Positions 1 through 6,916 of a stretch of DNA of 11,970 bases are shown here, one piece after another. Positions within the stretch are counted from its first letter, which is position 1; every line of letters starts with the position of its first letter. Under the pieces are notes generated by a model. It was not told the DNA's origin. It searched no databases and saw nothing but the letters and a program-made list of their open reading frames with translations. The translations under genes were made by a program, and so were the position numbers. This DNA is from Reyranella sp. (GTDB lineage: Bacteria > Pseudomonadota > Alphaproteobacteria > Reyranellales > Reyranellaceae), in NCBI GenBank assembly GCA_016780605.1, contig JADHLS010000071.1, positions 1 to 11,970 of the forward strand, given 5' to 3'.

Positions 1-8
1 TCCTGAGA

Positions 9-680
9 TCATTCCTCAGCGTGCCCGAGTTTCTTGATGTCGATGATGCGCAGCTGGCGGCGACGGACCTCGATGATGCCTTCGCTTTCGAGGCGATTGA
101 ATTCGCGCGTGACCGCCTCGCGGTGCGAGCCGATGCGCGCTGCGATCTCGTAGTGCGTCGGCGCCGGCCTGATGACGATGCCGTTACGGAATTCGGTGCC
201 GTCCTTGGCGAGCCGCAGCAGCTCGCGGCGCACCCGCTCGCGCACGGCCAGCGCGCTCACTTCGAAGACGCGCTCGGACATTGTCCGGATCTTGCCGACC
301 AGGAGCTGCAGCAGGCGCACGGCAACGGCGCCCTCGCTCGCCAGCATTTCGAGGAACTTCTCCCTGGTCATGCGGGCGACGCGGCAATCGCTCAGCGCCA
401 CCACGGTCGAGGAGCGGGGCAGGCCGTCGATGGCCGAGAACTCGCCCGTGATGCCGCCGGCCGGCGTGTCGTTGAAGATCACCTCGCGACCGGCTTCGGT
501 GTAGCTGGTGGAGCGAACGGTTCCGGACAGGATGAAGAACACATCCGTCGTCTGCTCCTGCTCGCCCAGGATTTGCGCCTGCTTTTCGAACGTGCGGATC
601 GAGCATGCGGCGGCAATGGCCGCGAGCTTCGCGTCCGGCAGGTCCTTGAACAGGGAGATGGCGCGCAGATCGTCACTCAT
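9..680 (-). CDS. CRP/FNR-family transcriptional regulator, CRP-like (probably cAMP-binding)
   Basis: This 223-residue protein has the usual length and order of a CRP-type activator: an N-terminal cyclic-nucleotide-binding barrel (about residues 8-115), a long dimerisation helix (about 118-150) and a C-terminal winged helix (about 155-215). The phosphate-binding cassette reads GEFSAIDGLPRSS (79-91), keeping the Gly-Glu and Arg-Ser positions that hold cAMP in E. coli CRP (G71, E72, R82, S83). The recognition helix SHREAVTR (185-192) keeps the Arg-Glu and Arg that read TGTGA in CRP (R180, E181, R185). Only two cysteines (26 and 99) are present, so it is not an oxygen-sensing Fe-S FNR. The cAMP ligand is inferred; other CRP relatives bind other effectors. 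The ATG at 680 lacks a strong ribosome binding site. The gene is complete and divergent from the 925-2132 pair, with a CRP-type operator between them. Confidence 0.93.
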   Translation of the reverse strand: MSDDLRAISLFKDLPDAKLAAIAAACSIRTFEKQAQILGEQEQTTDVFFILSGTVRSTSYTEAGREVIFNDTPAGGITGEFSAIDGLPRSSTVVALSDCRVARMTREKFLEMLASEGAVAVRLLQLLVGKIRTMSERVFEVSALAVRERVRRELLRLAKDGTEFRNGIVIRPAPTHYEIAARIGSHREAVTREFNRLESEGIIEVRRRQLRIIDIKKLGHAEE

Positions 681-870
681 GTCGGGGCTGAAATAATGTG
701 TCCGGTCGAGGATGACACGCGGATTGCGATGACCGCCATCCGCGCAGGCACCGCCAGGAGGGTCTCCATCCGCCCTGCGGCAGGGTCTAAGCCTATCGGC
801 CTAACTTTTTGCAGGCAAACGCTTATTCCCGCTTAAGCAAGCTGAATGTGACAAATCTCACAGAAGCAAT
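681..870. promoter_or_regulatory. Divergent intergenic region between the CRP-like gene and the 925-2132 gene pair
   Basis: About 240 bases separate the ATG at 680 from the preferred start at 925. The part near 801-862 is AT-richer than the genes around it. It holds a short perfect inverted repeat TTTGC-AG-GCAAA (808-819), the palindrome GCTTAAGC (831-838) and the CRP-type operator listed separately. On the minus strand TTGCCT (813-818) and TAGGCT (790-795) are 17 bases apart and could be a weak -35/-10 pair for the regulator gene; the implied start near 783 would place the operator centre around -71. These promoter elements are weak matches and are only suggestions. Confidence 0.35.
847..862. 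promoter_or_regulatory. CRP-type operator TGTGA-N6-TCACA
   Basis: The sequence TGTGACAAATCTCACA has both half-sites exactly equal to the E. coli CRP core (TGTGA, six-base spacer, TCACA). The regulator encoded at 9-680 carries the matching recognition-helix residues (Arg-Glu three residues before Arg). The site lies 167 bases upstream of that gene and 62 bases upstream of the preferred GTG at 925, so it could serve autoregulation, control of the 925-2132 pair, or both. Occupancy is inferred, not shown. Confidence 0.7.
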
Positions 871-924
871 TTGGCGAACGGACAAAATGTGAACCCGCGG
901 GAGGAAAGACTAAGGGAGTTCGGT

Positions 925-1269
925 GTGGCGCCGGCGTCCAAGGAGCGTCTCGATCATGTTCTGCAAAATTACCTGTTGGCCCTGGCAGGCGTCGACCAAT
1001 GCGCCGTAAGCGCATCCGACGACCTCAAGAATAGACTGGCTGCCAATCTGGAGCGGGCCGAACGCGCCTACGCCGATGCGGCGGCCGACGGGCTGGCGGA
1101 ATGGCCGCGCACGATCGACATCGAAGTACAGGCCTTGGCCGAAGCCAACGAACGGTCGCGCCTGGCACTGCACAATGGCACCCCGATTGTCGAGCTGCTG
1201 TCTCACCTCGAGCGCGGCACTGATCGCGCCAATCGGGTCATCGAGGCCGCACTCGAGCGGCGCGACTAG
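925..1269 (+). CDS. Small uncharacterised helical protein
   Basis: I do not recognise this 114-residue protein. It is rich in Ala, Glu, Arg and Leu, has no signal peptide or membrane segment, and should be almost wholly alpha-helical, with a long charged stretch (about residues 28-75) that could form a coiled coil or helical bundle. The frame is open back to a TTG at 871 and a GTG at 889, but neither has a ribosome binding site, and 871 lies only nine bases after the CRP-type operator. The GTG at 925 follows AAGGGAG (912-918) at good spacing and is preferred. The stop is 11 bases before the SMP-30-like gene, so the two are probably co-transcribed. The CRP-type operator upstream suggests catabolite-type control. 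No function is assigned. Confidence 0.72.
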   Translation: MAPASKERLDHVLQNYLLALAGVDQCAVSASDDLKNRLAANLERAERAYADAAADGLAEWPRTIDIEVQALAEANERSRLALHNGTPIVELLSHLERGTDRANRVIEAALERRD

Positions 1270-1280
1270 CCAGGTCCGGC

Positions 1281-2132
1281 GTGACGCCAGCCAAACTGAG
1301 GACCGTCCTCGACGGGGGACGCTATTTCGAAGGTCCGCGCTGGCATCGCGGCCGTCTGTGGTTCGTCGATGCCATGGCGCGCACGCTCCTGAGCGTAGGC
1401 GCATCGGGTGATCGCCAGGAGCATGCGGTGATCGCAGATGATACCCCATGCGGGCTGGGCGTCTTGCCGGATGGCAGGATCGTCGTGCTGACGATGTTCC
1501 GCAAACGGCTGCTCGCATTCGCGGACGGGCAACTGTCGCTCTATGCCGACCTGTCGCGCGTCGCTGCCGGCACGATCGACGATATGATTATCGATGGGTT
1601 GGGACGCGCCTATGTCGGCGATCTCGGTTTTGACCTGCCGCCGCCGCCAGGGCGAGGCGCCGTCGGCAGGATCATTCTGGTGATGGCGGGCGGCAGCGCA
1701 GACATTGTCGCCGAGGAATTACGCTTTCCCAACGGGATCGCCGTCTCGGCCGACCACAGTCGGCTTGTCGTCGCCGAGATGGACGGCGAGTGTCTCGCGC
1801 ACTACGACATCGACGCGAAGGGCGGCTTGCGATTTCGTGGCCGACATGCGTGCCCAAGGGACCCGGATGGCATCTGTCTGGATCGTGACGGGGCTGTTTG
1901 GGTAGCCTCCTTCAGCGAGAACGTATTCGTGCGAATCGATCGCGATGGCCGCGAGCGGCAGCGGATAGACCTGCCCGGACGCCGAGCGATTGCCTGTGCG
2001 TTGGGTGGATCGGATCGAAAGACGCTCTTCTGCCTCAGCGCCGTGACCTCGCCCGAAGAGATGCGGCAACGCAAGTCTTCTGCCCGCATCGACGCCGTCG
2101 AAGTGGAGATTGCCGGCGCCGGTTATCCCTGA
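1281..2132 (+). CDS. SMP-30/gluconolactonase/LRE-family beta-propeller protein
   Basis: This 283-residue protein fits the SMP-30 family of six-bladed propellers, which bind a divalent metal and hydrolyse sugar lactones or related esters. Blade repeats of the form 'D..G..WV' recur, for example GGRYFEGPRWHRGRLWFVD (12-30), DGLGRAYVGD (105-114), LRFPNGIAVS (147-156) and RDPDGICLDRDGAVWVAS (193-210). Expected metal ligands are visible: Glu17 in FEGP, Asn151 in FPNG and Asp196 in DPDG. The fourth position, Asn103 in human SMP-30, appears to be Asp here (Asp100 or 101 in TIDDM). No signal peptide is seen, so it is likely cytoplasmic. The start is a GTG with only a weak AGG upstream, 11 bases after the preceding stop. 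The substrate cannot be told from sequence. Its 3' end converges on the hydrolase gene with 15 bases between stops and no clear terminator. Confidence 0.88.
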   Translation: MTPAKLRTVLDGGRYFEGPRWHRGRLWFVDAMARTLLSVGASGDRQEHAVIADDTPCGLGVLPDGRIVVLTMFRKRLLAFADGQLSLYADLSRVAAGTIDDMIIDGLGRAYVGDLGFDLPPPPGRGAVGRIILVMAGGSADIVAEELRFPNGIAVSADHSRLVVAEMDGECLAHYDIDAKGGLRFRGRHACPRDPDGICLDRDGAVWVASFSENVFVRIDRDGRERQRIDLPGRRAIACALGGSDRKTLFCLSAVTSPEEMRQRKSSARIDAVEVEIAGAGYP

Positions 2133-2147
2133 GCACGGTTTGTGCCT

Positions 2148-2981
2148 TCAGAGGGCGCCGGGTCGCGGCTGCGCCTGGCCGCGGAAGGCCCGCAGGATGT
2201 AGTCGCCGACCCGGCTTGCCATGAGGGGGTTCGTGGTCGGCGGCAGATAGTCCCCATGGCCGTAGCTGAAATTGTCCTGGATTTGCCAAGGGAAGAGTAC
2301 GGGCGGGGCCGCCGGGAATGGCGGACCCTCGTAACCCAGCGCCTTGGTGAAGAACGCATGGTCGTGGTCGAGGACATTGGAGATGGGATCACCGATCTGA
2401 AAGGCGACGTGAACCACCGAATCACCGTGTGAGGCGAGAACGTAGATGCGGTCGGCGTTGCTGGCCGCGCCATGGTATTCCTGCGTTAGACAATCGTTGT
2501 TTATCGCGCCTGCCATCAGGCAGATCATTCGGGCGCGTCGTCCGAGATGGCTCATTGTCTCAAGCACGAGGCGGGCGCCGAGGCTGTGCGAGACGAACGA
2601 GACGCTCTGGGCGCCAGCAAAGTACTTGTCGCAGAACAGGGCCAGCCGCTTGCCGCAATCCATCGCGTCGCTGCCCTCGAAGGGGTAGTTGACGACCGGT
2701 ATCCAGAAGTCGCCTGGCCACAGCACGCCGACGAGGACTTCCGAGGCCGCGAGATCGAGATAGGCGTCGAGCAGGCCAAAGGCCTGGGCGCCGCGCTGGT
2801 AGTTGACGTTGAAGCCGTGGACACCGATCAGCACGTCCTTGCCGGCCACCTTGCGCGCGACGTCCGGCCATTGCACCGCACTCAGAGCCGGTGGATTCGC
2901 GGTGCCATCCCCTTCAAGCATGTAGGCATCGGTGATGCCGCCGCCGATGCCGGCGGTGCGGAAGTTGAGGTAGAGCGTCAA
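2148..2981 (-). CDS. Alpha/beta hydrolase of unknown substrate (DUF900-like)
   Basis: The 277-residue product has an alpha/beta-hydrolase core. VLIGVHGFNVNY (50-61) looks like the strand and oxyanion-hole region (HGF), and FVSHSLGAR (129-137) is the nucleophile elbow, with Ser133 as likely nucleophile. Asp187 (SHGDSV) and His242 (GHGDYL) are likely acid and base. It resembles the DUF900 type of bacterial hydrolases, whose substrates are poorly known. There is no signal peptide. The start is a TTG at 2981; the GAGG overlapping the stop of the upstream gene sits five bases before it, so translation is probably coupled. The next in-frame Met (residue 21) would remove the first strand. It is the second gene of a pair with the membrane protein at 2989-3675, and acting near the membrane with that partner is an inference. 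Confidence 0.85.
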   Translation of the reverse strand: MTLYLNFRTAGIGGGITDAYMLEGDGTANPPALSAVQWPDVARKVAGKDVLIGVHGFNVNYQRGAQAFGLLDAYLDLAASEVLVGVLWPGDFWIPVVNYPFEGSDAMDCGKRLALFCDKYFAGAQSVSFVSHSLGARLVLETMSHLGRRARMICLMAGAINNDCLTQEYHGAASNADRIYVLASHGDSVVHVAFQIGDPISNVLDHDHAFFTKALGYEGPPFPAAPPVLFPWQIQDNFSYGHGDYLPPTTNPLMASRVGDYILRAFRGQAQPRPGAL

Positions 2982-2988
2982 CGCTGCC

Positions 2989-3675
2989 TCAACGCTTCAG
3001 GGCGCCGACGGCTTTTGCCGCGGCCTGAAGCGACGATGAGACGTCTTTGGCGATGGGAGCCAGCGGGGTGGCGACAAGGCCGAGCAGCAGGGCCGGCACC
3101 AAGCGGCTGTCGAAGAGAACGCCGTCGACGATCCGCTTCGCTCCTACCGCGAGGACTATTGCGAGAATGGCTGCCACGAGCTTGGCGAAGTTGCGATAGA
3201 GCTGGTCGCCACGCTCATAAGCGAAGTCGAGCAGGGCGCTGACTTTGACGTCATAGGCGCCAATTGCGGCAAGGTCGGCGGCGGTGAGTGCCGTGCCGGT
3301 GTTGGCATGCGTGACTGCCGTCGCGAGGGCGGTGGCATCGACGCCGACGGCGTTGGCCATATTCGTCACCGAGGCAGGCGTCAGCATGAGCCGGATGAGG
3401 GCCTTGGCGGCGGCCTTCTGGTCAGCCTTTGCCATCCCGTTCATCCAGTTTGCGCGCAACGTTCCGATGACCTGGTCGTGGCCGAACGTCGGAGTGGCTG
3501 CCGGCCGGGGGCCGAGCACGCTCGCGACCGTCGTGCGGATGAAGCTGAAGCCGGCGCGGGATACGCCTCCCCAGACAGCCTTGCTTGCATCCACTAGGCC
3601 GAACGCTGCGGTGCCCAGGCCTCCTGCCACAGCGATCAGGCCGAGCACCGTGCTTAGGTTGTCCAGCTTGTCCAT
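2989..3675 (-). CDS. Uncharacterised membrane protein with about three hydrophobic helices
   Basis: I do not recognise this 228-residue protein. Hydrophobic segments lie near residues 8-28 (TVLGLIAVAGGLGTAAFGLV), 164-183 and 191-209. Between the first and second is an Ala-rich, mostly helical stretch (about 60-160) that should be soluble. The C-terminal tail is a short basic helix ending in Lys-Arg. The ATG at 3675 is well supported by AGAGGGT five bases upstream. The stop is seven bases before the TTG of the hydrolase and supplies its ribosome binding site, so the two products are likely made together. The general build, a helical soluble part held by membrane helices, recalls membrane anchors or pore-like proteins, but no family motif supports either. 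Confidence 0.8.
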   Translation of the reverse strand: MDKLDNLSTVLGLIAVAGGLGTAAFGLVDASKAVWGGVSRAGFSFIRTTVASVLGPRPAATPTFGHDQVIGTLRANWMNGMAKADQKAAAKALIRLMLTPASVTNMANAVGVDATALATAVTHANTGTALTAADLAAIGAYDVKVSALLDFAYERGDQLYRNFAKLVAAILAIVLAVGAKRIVDGVLFDSRLVPALLLGLVATPLAPIAKDVSSSLQAAAKAVGALKR

Positions 3676-3748
3676 GCGATACCCTCTGGCAGAGAATATT
3701 CATACACGATACACGCATAGGTTTAAAGAGTAAACGGCGCTCGGAAGC
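3676..3748 (-). promoter_or_regulatory. AT-rich leader of the membrane protein/hydrolase pair
   Basis: This 73-base gap is clearly AT-richer than the genes on both sides and lies directly upstream of the ATG at 3675. It holds a tandem heptamer ATACACG-ATACACG (3702-3715) and a perfect inverted repeat GTTTA-AAGAG-TAAAC (3721-3735), either of which could be an operator. No pair of convincing -35/-10 hexamers stands out. No T-tailed hairpin is seen for the lactonase gene ending at 3749, so readthrough from it remains possible. Confidence 0.4.
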
Positions 3749-4831
3749 TCACGAACGGGAAAACACGATGCAGGCCGGGCTGCCGACCCTGACGCGGATG
3801 CGGGTTGGCGCCAGCCGGCCGTCGCGGCCGACGCGGTAGCCCACGATCGAGCGGCTGTCCTGGTTGGCGACGTAGAGGAAGCGCTGATCGGGATCGAAGG
3901 CGAAGAAGCGCGGTGTTCGCCCATGCGTCGGCACCCACTGGCGTGGGCTGAGCGTGCCTTTGGCTGGGTCGATGGCGAACACGCCGATGCTGTCGTGCCC
4001 ACGGTTGGAGACGTAGACGTTGCGGCCGGCGCGATCGACCCAGATCTCCGCCCCGGTGCTGTAGCCCGTGAATTCCGGCGGCGTGGAAGGGATGGTCTGC
4101 AAGGGTGTCAGCGCGCCCGATCGTTGATCCTGGCGATAGGTGGTGAGCGTCGAGTCGAGCTCGTTGGTGACGTAGGCCAGCGCCTTTCGCGGATGGAAGT
4201 CGATGTGGCGCGGTGCGGCACCGGGGCGCGCGTTGACGCGCGCCGCCTCGACCAGGACGCGGCGCTTGTCATCGAGTCGGTAGGCGATGACGACGTCAGA
4301 GCCCTTGCAGGGCACGTAGAAGAAGCGCCCCGTGCGATCGAGCGGGATGTGATGCACGCACATCGTCTTCTGCTGGAAGCGATTGGGGCCGAGCGTACCG
4401 GTCACCGTGGTCAGCGTGCGGTAGGCCTGCAGGCTGCCATCAGCGGCGATCGGGAAGACGGCCAGCGAATCGGTGCCGTAGTTGCAGACCGCAAGGAAGC
4501 GGCCGGTCGCATCGAAAGACAGGTGAACCGGATTGTAGCCGCCGGTCGGCTGCCGGTTGAGATGCGCCAGGCGGCCCGTGGCGGGATCGATGGTGAAGGA
4601 GTTGACCTCGCTGCGATCGCCGTGGACCGAGTAGAGGCGTGTGCCGTCGGCATTGATGGCGAGGAAGGACGGGTTTTCCAATCCCCCCAGCCGTTGGACG
4701 TGGGTGAAGCCGCCACTGCGCGGATCGACGCGATAGACGTTGATGCCGTTGCCGTGGCCGCCGCGTTCGGGCGTGGTGTAGCAGCCGACATAGGCGAACA
4801 GGGGGCGCGAGGCGCGGGCGGGTTTCTTCAT
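3749..4831 (-). CDS. Lactonase-family seven-bladed beta-propeller protein (6-phosphogluconolactonase-like)
   Basis: From the ATG at 4831 the product is 360 residues, the usual length of the bacterial lactonase (Pgl/YbhE-type) family. The N-terminus 'LFAYVGCYTTPERGGHGNGI' is typical of the family's first blade. Repeats of the type 'NP..L....' and 'G..LY..N...' follow, such as ENPSFLAINADGTRLYSVHG, YNPVHLSFDATGRFLAVCNY and APRHIDFHPRKALAYVTNEL. Members hydrolyse 6-phosphogluconolactone or related lactones; the true substrate here is unknown. There is no signal peptide. A TTG at 4867 would add 12 basic residues unlike the family, so 4831 is preferred, though neither has a clear ribosome binding site. 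It lies 38 bases after the sensor kinase stop and is probably in that operon. Confidence 0.87.
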   Translation of the reverse strand: MKKPARASRPLFAYVGCYTTPERGGHGNGINVYRVDPRSGGFTHVQRLGGLENPSFLAINADGTRLYSVHGDRSEVNSFTIDPATGRLAHLNRQPTGGYNPVHLSFDATGRFLAVCNYGTDSLAVFPIAADGSLQAYRTLTTVTGTLGPNRFQQKTMCVHHIPLDRTGRFFYVPCKGSDVVIAYRLDDKRRVLVEAARVNARPGAAPRHIDFHPRKALAYVTNELDSTLTTYRQDQRSGALTPLQTIPSTPPEFTGYSTGAEIWVDRAGRNVYVSNRGHDSIGVFAIDPAKGTLSPRQWVPTHGRTPRFFAFDPDQRFLYVANQDSRSIVGYRVGRDGRLAPTRIRVRVGSPACIVFSRS

Positions 4832-4869
4832 CCGTCGAGTGTGACCCAACCGAGAAGGTTGCGGCAACC

Positions 4870-6264
4870 TTATGAGCGGATGATCACGCCCAGGCCCGGC
4901 TTGCGATCGGTGAGCTCGATCGTGAGCCCATGCAGACCCGCGATGGCCTTCACCAACGCCAGGCCCAGCCCGCTGCCGGCCGTCGAGCGGCTGCGATCGA
5001 GACGGTAGAAGCGATCGAACACCTTGCCGCGTTCTGCCTCCGGAATGCCCGGGCCATTGTCGTCGACCTCGATGGTGAAGCCCGCCGCCTTCTTGGCGAC
5101 GGCGAGCGCTACCGTCGAACCGGCCGGCGTATGGCGCAGCGCGTTCTCCACCAGGTTCGAGAGCATCTGCGCCAGGAGCTGCCGATCGCCGGTCAGGCGC
5201 ACGCCGTCCTCGACTCGGATGTCGAGCGTGTGGCCTGAATCTTCAGCCGCCGGCTGATAGGCCTCGCCGACGCTGCGCGCCAGAGCCGAAAGATCGATGT
5301 CCGTGAAGGCGCTCTTTTGCGCGCCGGCCTCGACCTGGGCAATGCGCAGCAGCGCGGAGAAGGTTTCCAGCAGCTCGTCGGCTTCCTCGATTGCCGCATC
5401 GGTCGCAGCATCGTAGTCGGCGGTCGTCTTGGCCCGGGTGCGCGCATCCTCGAGATTCTGGCGCAGGCGGCCGAGCGGCGTGCGCAGGTCGTGGGCGATG
5501 TCGCTCGACACCTGGCGCAACCCGTCCATCAGCTGCTGGATGCGGGCCAGCATGGCGTTGAGGTTGTCGATCAGCTGGTCGATCTCGTCGTGCGTGCCGC
5601 GCACCGGGATGCGTGCCGCGAGGTCGCCCTCCATGATGGCCCGGCTGGTCCGCGTGATGGTGTCGATGCGGCGCAGGAAGGAGCTTCCCAGGATGGCGCC
5701 GCCGACGATGGCCAGCAGCAGCGTGAGGCCGCCGGCCCAGGCGAAGGCCCGCACGATTGCGTGCTGCATGTCGGTGAGCCGCGTGGCGTCTTGGGCGACG
5801 AGCAGGAACGCCCCATCCGGCAAGGTCAGTCCGAAGCCCGTCAGCTTGGTGCGCTCGCCCTCGGTGTCGGCTACCGGCGAATCGGGTTGCGGCACGAAGT
5901 CGATCACACCGTTGACCGGCGGCATGCCGGGCAGGTTGCCAACGACGACGCGGCCGCCCGGCGCCTGCAGCAGGTAGAAGATCGGCCCGCGCGTGCGGAA
6001 GTTGATGCGCCGCGCGATCTGGTTGGCGAGCGCCGGCAGGCCGCCGACGCGATGGATCTCCGCCAGCTGATAGGCTTCCGAGCGCAGCACGGCCGCCATG
6101 TCGCTCTGCATGGCCGCCGTCGCCGTGACGTAGACCGTCGCGAACAGCGCACCGGCCGAGGCCATGAACAGCACGGCGTAGAACAGGGCGAGCCGGAAGC
6201 TCGCGGTGCGCAGGATGCGGGCGAGTGTGCTGATGAGGGGCCTAGTCGGGAGCACGGATGACAT
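4870..6264 (-). CDS. Membrane sensor histidine kinase (HAMP, HisKA, HATPase)
   Basis: The 464-residue product has full class I kinase architecture: transmembrane helix 1 (about 25-47), a periplasmic sensor region of about 125 residues (48-173), transmembrane helix 2 (about 174-196), HAMP (about 197-250), an H-box with His258 in SSDIAHDLRTPLGRLRQ, an N-box LSNLVENALRH (368-378), a G1 box DDNGPGIP (401-408), an F-box FDRFYRLD (416-423) and a G2 box GSGLGLALVKA (430-440). It should autophosphorylate His258 and pass the phosphate to Asp51 of the adjacent regulator. Its ATG overlaps the regulator's 3' end by 23 bases and has AGGGGGG six bases upstream, so translation is probably coupled. The sensor region has no motif I recognise; the signal is unknown, but the divergent DegP gene suggests envelope stress. 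Confidence 0.95.
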   Translation of the reverse strand: MSSVLPTRPLISTLARILRTASFRLALFYAVLFMASAGALFATVYVTATAAMQSDMAAVLRSEAYQLAEIHRVGGLPALANQIARRINFRTRGPIFYLLQAPGGRVVVGNLPGMPPVNGVIDFVPQPDSPVADTEGERTKLTGFGLTLPDGAFLLVAQDATRLTDMQHAIVRAFAWAGGLTLLLAIVGGAILGSSFLRRIDTITRTSRAIMEGDLAARIPVRGTHDEIDQLIDNLNAMLARIQQLMDGLRQVSSDIAHDLRTPLGRLRQNLEDARTRAKTTADYDAATDAAIEEADELLETFSALLRIAQVEAGAQKSAFTDIDLSALARSVGEAYQPAAEDSGHTLDIRVEDGVRLTGDRQLLAQMLSNLVENALRHTPAGSTVALAVAKKAAGFTIEVDDNGPGIPEAERGKVFDRFYRLDRSRSTAGSGLGLALVKAIAGLHGLTIELTDRKPGLGVIIRS

Positions 6265-6916
6265 AGCCAGCCCCCCTGACGGTATGGAGGAGCGGCCGGC
6301 CGAAGCCCTTGTCGATCTTGGAGCGCAGGCGGCTGATGTGGGTTTCGACGATGTTGGTCTTGGGATCGAAATGGAAGTCCCAGACCTTCTCGAGCAGCAT
6401 GGTGCGCGTCACCACCTCGCCGGCATGGCGCAGCAGATACTCCAGGATCTTGAACTCCTGGGCCAGGAGCTCGATGCGCTTGCCGGCGCGGGTGACGGTG
6501 CGGGCCAGCAGATCCATCTCGAGGTCGCCGACCGAGAGCGACGTCGCCGCCACGATCGGCGGCCGGCGTGCCAGCGCGCCGACGCGCGCCAGAAGCTCGG
6601 CGAAGGCGAAGGGCTTCACGAGATAGTCGTCGCCGCCGGCATCGAAGCCCGCGACGCGATCGTCGATGCCGCCCATGGTGGTCAGGAACAGGACGGGCGA
6701 TCGCACGTTCGAGGTGCGCGCCGCCTTGACCAGCGACAGGCCGTCCATGCCGGGCAGCATGCGGTCGACGATCATGACGTCGTACTTCTCGCCGGTCGCG
6801 AGATAGAGGCCGTCGCGCCCGTTGTTGGCATGGTCGACGACATGGCCGTGCTCACGCAGACCCTTGGCGATGTAGTCGGCGGTCTGCTTGTCGTCTTCGA
6901 CCAGGAGGATCTTCAC
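6242..6916 (-). CDS. OmpR-family response regulator
   Basis: From the GTG at 6916 this is a 224-residue regulator starting KILLVEDDK. The receiver domain (about 1-118) has the acidic pair Asp8/Asp9, the phosphoacceptor Asp51 in IVDRMLPGMDG, a Thr at 79/80 and Lys101 in LVKPF. The C-terminal winged helix (about 126-222) ends with the OmpR-class signature VETHISRLRSKI and LLHTVRGAGYVIR. The wording FHFDPKTNIVETHISRLRSKID is closest to the metal/stress branch of the class by recollection. The frame stays open to an ATG at 7015, but the 33 extra residues do not resemble a receiver domain and run through the AT-rich promoter region, so 6916 is chosen despite its weak ribosome binding site. It is first in the operon with the kinase and perhaps the lactonase, and divergent from degP. 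Confidence 0.94.
   Translation of the reverse strand: MKILLVEDDKQTADYIAKGLREHGHVVDHANNGRDGLYLATGEKYDVMIVDRMLPGMDGLSLVKAARTSNVRSPVLFLTTMGGIDDRVAGFDAGGDDYLVKPFAFAELLARVGALARRPPIVAATSLSVGDLEMDLLARTVTRAGKRIELLAQEFKILEYLLRHAGEVVTRTMLLEKVWDFHFDPKTNIVETHISRLRSKIDKGFGRPLLHTVRGAGYVIRAPD

Noticed and set aside
9..680. Oxygen-sensing FNR identity for the CRP/FNR-family protein
   Set aside because: The cluster-binding cysteines are missing; only Cys26 and Cys99 are present, and the recognition helix is CRP-like.
21..836. Long open frame on the plus strand opposite the CRP-like gene
   Set aside because: It mirrors the regulator's codons in GC-rich DNA, has no recognisable protein features and covers the divergent promoter region.
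2133..2147. Bidirectional terminator between the convergent SMP-30 and hydrolase genes
   Set aside because: Only a four-base-pair stem (GCAC/GTGC) is present, without a T-run, so it is not convincing.
3923..5008. 361-codon open frame on the plus strand across the lactonase and kinase 3' end
   Set aside because: It is antisense to two well-supported genes, spans their junction and has low-complexity, Ala/Arg/Val/Asp-rich content typical of GC-rich shadow frames.
5317..6261. 314-codon open frame on the plus strand opposite the sensor kinase
   Set aside because: The kinase has all catalytic boxes in order; the antisense frame has no family features and no ribosome binding site of note.
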